The notes below the pieces were generated by a model. That model ran no database searches, had not been told where the DNA came from, and saw nothing but the letters and a program-made list of their open reading frames with translations. Of a DNA stretch of 64,000 bases, positions 25,202-35,120 are shown in pieces (within the stretch, counting starts at the first letter, position 1; each line of letters starts with the position of its first letter). The position numbers and the translations under genes were made by a program. The stretch comes from Stenotrophomonas raiganjensis (SeqCode) (lineage in GTDB: Bacteria > Pseudomonadota > Gammaproteobacteria > Xanthomonadales > Xanthomonadaceae). Location of the stretch: contig NZ_JAUTXR010000183.1 of assembly GCF_030658505.1 (NCBI RefSeq), forward strand, positions 1 to 64,000. The letters run 5' to 3'.

Positions 25202-25455
25202 TGGATGCGGGCCTGCTGATCCAGTACCTGATCATCGCGGTGGCCGTGCTGGTCAGTGCCTGGGTGGTGCTGAAGAAGCAGTTCCCCGGTACCGTACGCA
25301 AGCTGCGCGGCGCATTGGCGCTGGCCCTGATGAGGCCGGGCCGCGCTGCCTGGCTGCAGGCGCTGGGGCGGAAGATCGCGCCGCCGGCGACTGCAGGTGG
25401 TGGTGCCTGTGGTGGTTGCGACAGCTGCGGGCCGACTCCGCCGAAGCAGCACTGA
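25201..25455 (+). CDS. Small membrane protein with Cys-rich tail (DUF6587-like), feo operon
   Basis: 84 residues: one N-terminal TM helix (about 5-25, LIIAVAVLVSAWVVL), a basic amphipathic middle, and a Gly-rich C-terminus with CGGCDSCG. It takes the place where feoC stands in enterobacteria, and its ATG shares a base with the feoB stop. The three cysteines at CxxCxxC spacing could bind iron or an Fe-S cluster near the FeoB exit on the cytoplasmic side. This function is inference from position and composition. FeoC itself is a winged-helix protein, which this is not. Confidence 0.82.
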   Translation: MDAGLLIQYLIIAVAVLVSAWVVLKKQFPGTVRKLRGALALALMRPGRAAWLQALGRKIAPPATAGGGACGGCDSCGPTPPKQH

Positions 25456-25519
25456 CGCTGCTTTTCCTGCGCTGGTGGGTGCGAACCTTCTGCCGGTGGG
25501 TGAGGGCTTCGCCCTGTGG

Positions 25520-25539
25520 GTGCGAACCTTGGTTCGCAC
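25520..25539. repeat. Short hairpin repeat, left copy flanking a DUF4304-like gene
   Basis: GTGCGAACC-TT-GGTTCGCAC, a perfect 9-bp stem. It is part of a 29-nt direct repeat (25517-25545) that recurs with one mismatch at 26107-26135 in the same orientation. A partial copy (GGGTGCGAACCTT) lies at about 25479-25493. Confidence 0.75.
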
Positions 25540-25550
25540 GCTCTCCGGAT

Positions 25551-26012
25551 TCAAACCTCTCTGCGGATGATCGCCCGGAAGTTCCCGTCCTGGTTCAGTC
25601 GCCGCACCGATTCGCGGTTTCCATGCGCTGCCGCGAAGCCCGCCACGTCAGCCAGGGCATCGAGCAGCAGGCCTTTCAGCCCGTCGCGGTTACCGGCCTC
25701 CAGCAGATCTTCAAGATCCTGCTGGATGAAGGTCCGGCGCAGGCCCGGCGTTTCTTCGATCCGCCAATCGACATGCGGCGTGGGAATGCTGGAGCGGTAC
25801 CGGAAAGCCGTTTCAAGATCGTCAGGCGCGAGGGGATACTCGAGCAGCTCCGGAAAGTAGAGTCCAGCATTCACATAGAAGCCCCGGCTTTCGCTGGCAC
25901 GCTGGTGATTCACGACAAGCAGGGCGGCATCGAGCAAGCGGTAGCGGGTCGTCGACGTCCCGGCAAAGCCGGTCTTCCTGGCGCACTTGCTGAAGACGGT
26001 CGAGGATTTCAT
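25551..26012 (-). CDS. DUF4304-like hypothetical protein
   Basis: 153 residues from MKSSTVFSKCARKTGFAG. The pattern resembles DUF4304 proteins: a short helix, a strand with RYRLLDAALLVVNHQRAS, then GFYVNAGLYFPEL, with an alpha-helical C-terminus (QDLEDLLEAGNRDGLKGLLL). The family has no established biochemical function. Members are often solitary cargo genes, sometimes near toxin loci. Here the gene is bracketed by 29-nt direct repeats and has no operon partner, so it looks like an inserted unit. An extra upstream in-frame Met exists, but homology begins at 26012. Confidence 0.68.
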   Translation of the reverse strand: MKSSTVFSKCARKTGFAGTSTTRYRLLDAALLVVNHQRASESRGFYVNAGLYFPELLEYPLAPDDLETAFRYRSSIPTPHVDWRIEETPGLRRTFIQQDLEDLLEAGNRDGLKGLLLDALADVAGFAAAHGNRESVRRLNQDGNFRAIIRREV

Positions 26013-26109
26013 GGGCGTTGCCTGGGCCGGAAGAAGGCTCACAGCCTTGAGGCGCAGTGCCTGACGGTCAATTGGCAAACGCGACACGCGCAACGGGCGT
26101 CGCAGGTGG

Positions 26110-26129
26110 GTGCGAACCTTGGTTCACAC
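26110..26129. repeat. Short hairpin repeat, right copy flanking a DUF4304-like gene
   Basis: GTGCGAACC-TT-GGTTCACAC, one mismatch in a 9-bp stem. It has the same orientation as the copy at 25520 and forms a 29-nt direct repeat with it. Confidence 0.7.
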
Positions 26130-26135
26130 GCTCTT

Positions 26136-26717
26136 CTAGTTGGCCCGCGCTCCCAGCTCGCTCGCCAGTGCCAGCCAGCGGCTGCGTTGCGCCGGTGTGC
26201 TGCTGCGTACCGCGCCAAGGCGGCTGACCCGTACCGGGCGGATGCCGCAGAATTCCAGGAGCGGGGCGCGCAGCTGGGTGATGCCCGGGTCGCGGTAGAT
26301 CCAGCGGTAATACCAGAGCGGTGTGTCCAGCGTGGTGATCACCCGCGCGCTGCGACCGGCCAGCAGGCGATCCCACCACACCGAATCGCGCCGGTAGCGG
26401 AAGGCATACCCCGGCAGCAGGACGCGGTCGAAGAATCCCTTCAGCAGCGCGGGCATCCCGCCCCACCAGGTCGGGTAGACCAGCACCAGGTGGTCGCAGG
26501 CCTTGATCGCGTCGGCGGCATCCTGCAGATCGGGTTCAAGCGGCTGGACCTGGCGATAGCCGTGGCGCAGCACCGGATCGAATTCAAGTTCCCCCAGCGC
26601 GAGCAGGCGTACCCGGTGGCCGGCATTTGCGGCGGCCGTGGCGTAGAGCTGGGCGAGGGCGCCACACAGGCTGTCGCGGTCGGGATGGCCCAGCAGGATC
26701 AGGATGGAGCGGGACAC
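26136..26717 (-). CDS. NAD(P)H oxidoreductase, flavodoxin-2 (quinone reductase) family
   Basis: 193-residue FMN/FAD quinone-reductase-type protein read from a GTG start (VSRSILILLGHPDRDS), chosen because GAGG lies 6 nt upstream. Flavodoxin-2 features are the N-terminal LLGHPDRDSLC and VLVYPTWWGGMPALLKGFFDRVL, followed by YRWIYRDPGITQL. Such enzymes reduce quinones by two electrons and protect against redox stress. The gene lies 55 nt downstream of a MerR regulator, behind a well-formed MerR-type promoter, so it is probably the regulator's target. Confidence 0.85.
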   Translation of the reverse strand: MSRSILILLGHPDRDSLCGALAQLYATAAANAGHRVRLLALGELEFDPVLRHGYRQVQPLEPDLQDAADAIKACDHLVLVYPTWWGGMPALLKGFFDRVLLPGYAFRYRRDSVWWDRLLAGRSARVITTLDTPLWYYRWIYRDPGITQLRAPLLEFCGIRPVRVSRLGAVRSSTPAQRSRWLALASELGARAN

Positions 26718-26745
26718 GGCAACCTCGGGCAATGGAAAGTGCGCG

Positions 26746-26776
26746 AGGCTGCGGTCTGCCCCAGGGGCAGAGTCAA
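26746..26776 (-). promoter_or_regulatory. MerR-type promoter driving the oxidoreductase gene
   Basis: On the minus strand TTGACT (-35, 26776-26771) is followed by a 19-bp spacer and CAGCCT (weak -10, 26751-26746). The spacer contains the perfect dyad CTGCCCC-T-GGGGCAG (26756-26770). An over-long 19-bp spacer with a dyad inside is the hallmark of MerR-activated promoters. The -35 box contains the stop codon of the MerR gene itself. Confidence 0.75.
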
Positions 26777-27168
26777 GCCTGGGTCGCGCAGCCGCTGGGT
26801 TCCAGTACGCAGTCACTGCTGCCGGAGAGCAGCCATTGCTGCAGTTCGTCGCTGACCTGTTGCAGGGCGCGCTCGACCTGCGCCAGCCGCGCGCGCTCGC
26901 TGGCAACGCGCGCGCGCTGCTGTTCCAGCAGGGCCAGCACCGCGGGCCAGTCGAGCCGCCCGTCGCGGCCCTGCAGGCGCGAGATCGCAGCCAGCGTAAT
27001 GCCCAGCGCCAGCGCCTGGCGGATCAGCTGCACCCAGGCCACGTCCTGTTCGCTGTAGTCGCGATAGCGATTCACGCGTGGCACCGGCGGCAACAGTCCG
27101 CGCGCCTCGTACAGGCGGATGGCCTTGGCGCTGGCGCCGGTCAGGCGGCTGACCTCGGAAATGCGCAT
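26773..27168 (-). CDS. MerR-family transcriptional regulator
   Basis: 131 residues with the MerR winged helix-turn-helix at the start (MRISEVSRLTGASAKAIRLY, then YEARGLLPP and YRDYSEQDV). A long dimerisation coiled coil spans about 78-115. A short tail contains two Cys (CVLEPSGC), where metal- or redox-sensing MerR proteins carry their effector ligands. The spacing (C-x6-C) is near, but not equal to, CueR's. It starts 4 nt after the SDR stop and lies upstream of a quinone-reductase gene with a MerR-type promoter, so redox or quinone sensing is a reasonable inference. Confidence 0.88.
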   Translation of the reverse strand: MRISEVSRLTGASAKAIRLYEARGLLPPVPRVNRYRDYSEQDVAWVQLIRQALALGITLAAISRLQGRDGRLDWPAVLALLEQQRARVASERARLAQVERALQQVSDELQQWLLSGSSDCVLEPSGCATQA

Positions 27169-27172
27169 CGGC

Positions 27173-27934
27173 TCAGTCCCGCACCAGCCCGCCGTCGACC
27201 ACCAGATTCTGGCCGGTCACTGCGCGTGACCACGGACTCGCGAAGAACAGCGCGGCATCGGCGAATTCGGCCGGGGTGGTGACGCTGCGCAGCGGCGTGT
27301 TGGTGGCGATGTAGTCGAACACCGCGTCGGGTGTGGCGGCGCTGGCGTCGGTGGTACGCAGCAGGCCGCCGGACAGCATGTTCACGGTGATCCCGTGTGG
27401 GCCGAGGTCGCCGGCCAGGGTGCGGGTCAGCGACAGCAGCGCGGCCTTGGCCGCGGTGTAGTCGTGGTAGGGCACCACCGGATTCTGGAACAGGTTGGTG
27501 CCGATGTTGATGACGCGGCCGAAACGGCGCGCCTGCATGCCAGGCAGGGCGGCCTGCACGGTGTTCAGTGCGCCGCGCACGCTGCCCTCGAACTGCGCCT
27601 GGAAGGCTGGCCAGCCGATGTCGGCGGCGGTGTCGCGCGCATCGCCATTGAACGAGAACGTTGCCAGCGCGTTGTTGACCACGGTGGTGATGCCTTGGCC
27701 GAAGTGGGCCAGTGCCTGCTGCAGCATCGCATCGACCTGGCCGCGCTCGGTGACGTCGGCCGGCAGCGCGATCGCCTGTCCGCCCAGCTCGGCAGCCAGT
27801 GCACGTGCAGTGCTTTCGCTACGGTGGTAGTTGATGATGACGCGTGCGCCCTGCGCGGCGAAGGCGCGGGCGATGTGCTGGCCAAGTCCGCGCCCGGCAC
27901 CGGTGACCAGCACCAGCTGTTCGCTGATCTGCAT
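27173..27934 (-). CDS. SDR-family oxidoreductase (FabG-like)
   Basis: 253-residue short-chain dehydrogenase from MQISEQLVLVTGAGRGLG. The cofactor motif TGAGRGLG, NNAL (variant of NNAG) and YxxxK in YHDYTAAKAAL are present. The usual catalytic Ser of the NxSS motif is replaced in NIGTNLF, so classical catalysis may be altered. The C-terminus ends VTGQNLVVDGGL, as in 3-oxoacyl-ACP reductases. It is followed after 4 nt by the MerR gene, making SDR-MerR-oxidoreductase one transcription unit. The substrate is unknown. An alternative ATG 18 nt upstream (MDGSSL) is possible. Confidence 0.83.
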   Translation of the reverse strand: MQISEQLVLVTGAGRGLGQHIARAFAAQGARVIINYHRSESTARALAAELGGQAIALPADVTERGQVDAMLQQALAHFGQGITTVVNNALATFSFNGDARDTAADIGWPAFQAQFEGSVRGALNTVQAALPGMQARRFGRVINIGTNLFQNPVVPYHDYTAAKAALLSLTRTLAGDLGPHGITVNMLSGGLLRTTDASAATPDAVFDYIATNTPLRSVTTPAEFADAALFFASPWSRAVTGQNLVVDGGLVRD

Positions 27935-28024
27935 GAGGGAGCTGCCATCCATTGCATGAAAGGGCATGCAGCGTAGCAGCGATGGCGCTTGCCGGAGCGG
28001 GCGTGCTGCCGCTAGCCTGCAGGC

Positions 28025-28753
28025 ATGAACCAGACTCCCCTGCGATTGCTCATTCACGGTGCCTCCGGGCGCATGGGCCAGGCCCTGCTGCGGCTGGCCT
28101 CCGAACACCCCGAAACCCTGCAGATCGTAGCCGCCGTGACCGGTCGCGCGCCGGCCCAGCGCGTAGTCGACGGCGTGCCGTTCTTCGGCGCCAGTGAATT
28201 GCCGGGTGCGCCGGTGTTCGATGTGGCGATCGACTTCAGCCTGCCCGAGGGCTTCGATCCGATGCTGGCGCTGTGCGTGGAGCGTGGCGCGGGCCTGGTC
28301 TCGGGCACCACCGGCATCTCCAGCACCCAGCGCCAGGCGCTGGACGCGGCGGCGGCGAAGATCCCACTGGTCTGGGCCTCGAACTTCAGCCTGGGCGTGG
28401 CGGTGCTGGACGAGCTGGTCGAGCGCGCGGCGCAGGCGCTGGCCGGTTGGGACTGCGACATCGTCGAATCGCACCATACCCAGAAGAAGGATGCGCCGTC
28501 GGGCACCGCGCTGACTCTGGGGGCCGCCGCGCAGCGGGGCGGGGCGGAGCCGCACTACGCCAGCCTGCGCGCTGGCGATATCGTCGGTGAACACCTGGTC
28601 CAGTTCACCGGGCTGGGCGAGCGCATCGAGCTGGTGCACCGGGCCACCAACCGCGACATCTTCGCCCGCGGCGCCCTGTTCGCCGCCCGCCAGCTGCAGG
28701 GGCGGGCCCCGGGCAGCTACCGGGTGCGGGATCTGCTGGACGGGCCGCGTTAA
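28025..28753 (+). CDS. dapB: 4-hydroxy-tetrahydrodipicolinate reductase
   Basis: 242-residue NAD(P)H-dependent enzyme of diaminopimelate/lysine biosynthesis. The N-terminal Rossmann motif is GASGRMGQALL. The family signature HHTQKKDAPSGTAL holds the catalytic His pair, Lys and the substrate loop. It is shorter than E. coli DapB (273), as in other Xanthomonadaceae. It is the first gene of the dapB-carA-carB-greA-rpfE-recJ block; the REP pair after it suggests a break before carA. Confidence 0.95.
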   Translation: MNQTPLRLLIHGASGRMGQALLRLASEHPETLQIVAAVTGRAPAQRVVDGVPFFGASELPGAPVFDVAIDFSLPEGFDPMLALCVERGAGLVSGTTGISSTQRQALDAAAAKIPLVWASNFSLGVAVLDELVERAAQALAGWDCDIVESHHTQKKDAPSGTALTLGAAAQRGGAEPHYASLRAGDIVGEHLVQFTGLGERIELVHRATNRDIFARGALFAARQLQGRAPGSYRVRDLLDGPR

Positions 28754-28756
28754 CCG

Positions 28757-28815
28757 GTAGCGCCGGGCCGTGCCCGGCGTCGGTGTCGGTTCCGCCGGGC
28801 ATGGCCCGGCGCTAC
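28757..28815. repeat. Head-to-head SMAG REP pair between dapB and carA
   Basis: GTAG plus CGCCGGGC-CGT-GCCCGGCG (28757-28779) is followed by GCCGGGC-ATG-GCCCGGC plus GCTAC (28794-28815). The two elements are mirror-oriented (GTAG...CTAC) and can fold singly or together into one long hairpin. Confidence 0.75.
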
Positions 28816-28908
28816 CAGCGGGCGCCGCATACGCCGCCGGATTGAAATGAATGCGCAATCGCCTGTTCATGAACAGCGATAACTGCTGGCGCGAGCGCCC
28901 CGGCAGCG

Positions 28909-28974
28909 CTACAATTCGCACTCGCCGAATCACGAAAGCCGGACCGGTCCCAGACCGTACGTCCGCGCTTTTTT
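28909..28974 (+). promoter_or_regulatory. carA promoter and terminator-like leader (candidate attenuator)
   Basis: TACAAT at 28909-28914 is a good -10. About 27 nt downstream, GGAC-CGGTC-CCA-GACCG-TAC-GTCC (28941-28964) folds into a nine-pair stem with a 3-nt bulge, then GCGC and six T (28969-28974). That is an intrinsic-terminator shape inside the 5' leader, 68 nt before the carA GTG. It suggests transcription attenuation of pyrimidine/arginine genes; the sensing mechanism is not visible. Confidence 0.5.
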
Positions 28975-29042
28975 GCAACCGGATTTCCGTGAAGCGCAGG
29001 CGTGACTTCGGCAGCCCCCTCGGTAGCCAAAGTGAGATTCCC

Positions 29043-30170
29043 GTGACCCAAGCCGCAATCCTCGTCCTCGAAGACGGCACCGTATTCGAGGGCGAATCCG
29101 TAGGCGCGCCCGGCCTGTCCGTCGGTGAGGTGGTGTTCAACACCGCCATGACCGGTTACCAGGAAGTGCTGACCGACCCGTCCTACGCCCGGCAGATGGT
29201 CACGCTGACCTATCCGCATATCGGCAACACCGGCATGACCGACCAGGACAATGAAGCGTCCAAGGTGTGGTCGGCCGGCCTGATCGTGCGCGACGTTCCC
29301 CGCCGTCCCAGCAACTGGCGCAGCCAGGTGTCGCTGCAGGACTGGCTGATCCAGCGTGGCGTGGTCGCCATCGCCGGCATCGACACCCGCAAGCTGACCC
29401 GCATCCTGCGCGAGAAGGGCGCGCAGAACGGTGCGCTGATGGCCGGCGACATCGACGTGGAAAAGGCACTGGAAGCCGCCCGCAAGTTCCCGGGGCTGAA
29501 GGGCATGGATCTGGCCAAGGTCGTCACTACCGAGAAGACCTACACCTGGACCGAGGGCCAGCTGGACCTGGACGCCAATGCCTTCGTCAGCGTGCCGGCG
29601 AAGTTCAAGGTCGTGGCCTACGACTTCGGCGTGAAGACCAACATCCTGCGCATGCTGGCCGAGCGTGGTTGCGAAGTGACCGTGGTGCCGGCGCAGACCC
29701 CGGCCGCCGAAGTGCTGGCGCTGAAGCCGGACGGCGTGTTCCTGTCCAACGGTCCGGGTGACCCGGAGCCGTGCGACTACGCCATCGACGCGATCAAGAC
29801 CTTCATCGATGTGAAGATCCCGACCTTCGGCATCTGCCTGGGCCACCAGCTGCTGGGCCTGGCTTCGGGCGCGCAGACCATGAAGATGGGCCACGGCCAC
29901 CACGGTGCCAACCACCCGGTGCAGGACCTGGACAGCGGCCGGGTGATGATCACCTCGCAGAACCACGGTTTCGCGATCGATGAAGCGACCCTGCCGCCGA
30001 CCCTGCGCGTGACCCACCGCTCGCTGTTCGACGGCACCAACCAGGGCGTGGCCCGCACCGACGTGCCGGCGTTCTCCTTCCAGGGCCACCCGGAAGCGTC
30101 GCCGGGCCCGACCGATGTCGGTCCGCTGTTCGACCGCTTCGTGGTGCTGATGGAGCAGGCCAAGGCGTGA
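29043..30170 (+). CDS. carA: Carbamoyl phosphate synthase small subunit
   Basis: 375-residue glutamine amidotransferase subunit that supplies ammonia to CarB. Homology begins at the GTG (read [17 protein letters not shown]); the frame continues upstream through the leader without a credible start. The N-terminal CPSase_sm domain is followed by a class I glutaminase with nucleophile Cys near residue 265 ([11 protein letters not shown]) and the HPEASPGP His-x-Glu pair. Together with CarB it makes carbamoyl phosphate for arginine and pyrimidines. 147 non-coding nt separate it from carB. Confidence 0.96.
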   Translation: MTQAAILVLEDGTVFEGESVGAPGLSVGEVVFNTAMTGYQEVLTDPSYARQMVTLTYPHIGNTGMTDQDNEASKVWSAGLIVRDVPRRPSNWRSQVSLQDWLIQRGVVAIAGIDTRKLTRILREKGAQNGALMAGDIDVEKALEAARKFPGLKGMDLAKVVTTEKTYTWTEGQLDLDANAFVSVPAKFKVVAYDFGVKTNILRMLAERGCEVTVVPAQTPAAEVLALKPDGVFLSNGPGDPEPCDYAIDAIKTFIDVKIPTFGICLGHQLLGLASGAQTMKMGHGHHGANHPVQDLDSGRVMITSQNHGFAIDEATLPPTLRVTHRSLFDGTNQGVARTDVPAFSFQGHPEASPGPTDVGPLFDRFVVLMEQAKA

Positions 30171-30317
30171 TCAGTATGCCGCCGGCCCCCGGCGGCGTCG
30201 CGATGGACCGTAAACCCCGCATCGCTGCTGCCCCCGGCGCGGCGCTGCGGATCAAGATTCCTGATCGACAGCGTGCGATCACCCCCCTTGTCACGCTGTA
30301 CTGACTTAGAGAAGAAA

Positions 30318-33556
<3,239 letters not shown>

Positions 33557-33560
<4 letters not shown>

Positions 33561-34033
33561 GAGCCCCCATCACGATGAAGGGCGCGCAGAAGCTGCGCGA
33601 CGAACTGGATCACCTGAAGTCGGTCAAGCGCCCCAAGGTGATCGCCGCCATCGCCGAAGCACGTGAGCATGGCGACCTGAAGGAGAATGCCGAGTACCAC
33701 GCCGCGCGCGAGGAACAGGGCTTCATCGAAGGCCGCATCAAGCAGCTTGAAGGCGAGCTGTCGCACGCCGAGATCATCGACGTGAGCAAGCTCAATGCCG
33801 GCTCCAAGGTGGTGTTCGGCGCCAGCGTGACGCTGGCCGACGTGGAAACCGACGAAGAGAAGAAGTACCAGATCGTCGGTGACCTGGAGGCGGACATCAA
33901 GCAGGGCCTGATCGCGATTTCCTCGCCGGTGGCGCGCGCGATGATCGGCAAGCTGGAAGGTGATTCGATCGTGATCGACGCCCCGGCCGGCCAGCGCGAG
34001 TACGAGATCGTCAGCGTCAGCTACGTGGACTGA
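33557..34033 (+). CDS. greA: Transcript cleavage factor GreA
   Basis: 158-residue RNA polymerase secondary-channel factor that rescues backtracked complexes. The N-terminal coiled coil has the acidic tip [20 protein letters not shown], whose Asp/Glu stimulate transcript cleavage. The C-terminal FKBP-like domain ends [18 protein letters not shown] precedes the ATG, which overlaps the carB stop. The carB-greA-rpfE-recJ order matches Xanthomonas. Confidence 0.96.
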
Positions 34034-34037
34034 CCGC

Positions 34038-34955
34038 GTGGCGACGGCGACCCTGCTGTTGCCTGCACGCAGCCGCTTTGCCGCGGCTGCGCTGCCGGAC
34101 GATGTGGCGCGTGCGCTCGGGCGTGCCACGACGGTGCAGGTCGCACCGGGCGAACGTGCGCAACTGACGCGCCATTTCACGGTTGCCGCGCCGCACTGGC
34201 CGGTGGCCGCGTTGACCCGCCAGCGTGACGTCGGTGATGCCGCCGGCGCCAGCTGGCTGCGTGCCGATCCAGCCTGCATGGTGCCGGACATGCACGGCGC
34301 GCGGATGATGGCCTACGGCGAAACGCTGCGGCCGACCCTGGCCGACAGCCTGGCGTTGCTGCCGGTGCTGCAGCCGCTGTTCGCCGATGCCGGATTCGTC
34401 CTCGACGCACCGGACCCGGCGCGCTGGTACCTGCGCCTACCGATCGACAGCGAGCTGCCCGACTTCGACAGTCCGGACGAGGTGCTGGGCGACGACCTGT
34501 TCTCGCACCTGCCGGACGGGCAGGGCGGCCGTCGCTGGCGGGCGCTGATGACCGAGGCGCAGGTGCTGCTGCACAACCATTCCTGGAACCAGCAACGCGC
34601 TGCGCAGGGACAACAGCCGATCAATTCGCTGTGGTTCTGGGGCGGTGGGGTGATGCCGGTGTCGGTCAGCACGCCGCACGCACAGGTGCGCAGCCGCGAT
34701 GCGCTGTTGCAGGGCCTGGCCCTGGCGGCGGGCGTCGCCGTGGATGGCGAGCAGGCGGTGGATGCACTGGTTGATCTGCGCCAGCTGCGTTCCCTGCAGC
34801 AGCTCGGCAACGACGCGATCCGTCCGTTGCTGGCGGCGCTCAAGCGTGGCGAACTGCAGCGGCTGGTACTGGACTTCGAGGACGGCCTGCAGTTCCAGCT
34901 GGACCGTGGCCAGCGCTGGCAGTTCTGGAAGAAGCCGCGCCAGCTTCACGATTGA
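34038..34955 (+). CDS. rpfE: RpfE-like regulatory protein
   Basis: 305-residue protein starting 4 nt after greA. By position between greA and recJ, and by sequence type (DMHGARMMAYGE and FSHLPDGQGGRRWRALMTEAQ motifs), it matches RpfE of the Xanthomonas rpf cluster. Databases often label this family phosphoglycerate mutase, but I see no RHG catalytic motif, so that name should not be trusted. No signal peptide or membrane helix is present. Conserved Trp/His/Asn residues near LLHNHSWNQQRAAQG suggest an enzyme-like pocket. In Xanthomonas its loss is reported to affect extracellular products; the mechanism is unknown. Confidence 0.75.
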   Translation: MATATLLLPARSRFAAAALPDDVARALGRATTVQVAPGERAQLTRHFTVAAPHWPVAALTRQRDVGDAAGASWLRADPACMVPDMHGARMMAYGETLRPTLADSLALLPVLQPLFADAGFVLDAPDPARWYLRLPIDSELPDFDSPDEVLGDDLFSHLPDGQGGRRWRALMTEAQVLLHNHSWNQQRAAQGQQPINSLWFWGGGVMPVSVSTPHAQVRSRDALLQGLALAAGVAVDGEQAVDALVDLRQLRSLQQLGNDAIRPLLAALKRGELQRLVLDFEDGLQFQLDRGQRWQFWKKPRQLHD

Positions 34956-34980
34956 TCCGACCCCAGATGTTTGCCGGGGT

Positions 34981-35003
34981 TGCCGGCCAGCGGCCGGCAC
35001 TAC
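34981..35003. repeat. SMAG-type REP hairpin
   Basis: TGCCGGCC-AGC-GGCCGGCA followed by CTAC. It lies between rpfE and the DUF1176-like remnant. Confidence 0.7.
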
Positions 35004-35032
35004 CGCAGGTAACGGGCGAAGCCCTGCCAGCC

Positions 35033-35089
35033 TCAACGGACCTCGCTGACCACCGTCGGCAGCGTCCAATACCCGCCGTTCCCGCGCGC
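35033..35089 (-). pseudogene. 3' remnant of a DUF1176-type gene
   Basis: On the minus strand this stretch ends in ARGNGGYWTLPTVVSEVR and a stop. The intact DUF1176 protein at 36969 ends CRGVPGGTWELPTLVSEVR, so the last 14 residues are near-identical. Upstream of the remnant the frame runs antisense into recJ and loses similarity. It is best read as the surviving 3' tip of a former gene copy. It also forms the recJ promoter region. Confidence 0.65.
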
Positions 35090-35120
35090 GGTATCATCCC
35101 CCTGTCTTTCGTAACCGGCG

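Noticed and set aside
28851-29042. 64-codon N-terminal extension of carA
   Set aside because: The extension translates the leader that carries the -10 box and the terminator-like hairpin. CarA homology begins exactly at the GTG at 29043.
34038-34955. Phosphoglycerate mutase function for the rpfE-like gene
   Set aside because: No RHG or equivalent phosphohistidine motif is visible; the name seems to be inherited annotation.
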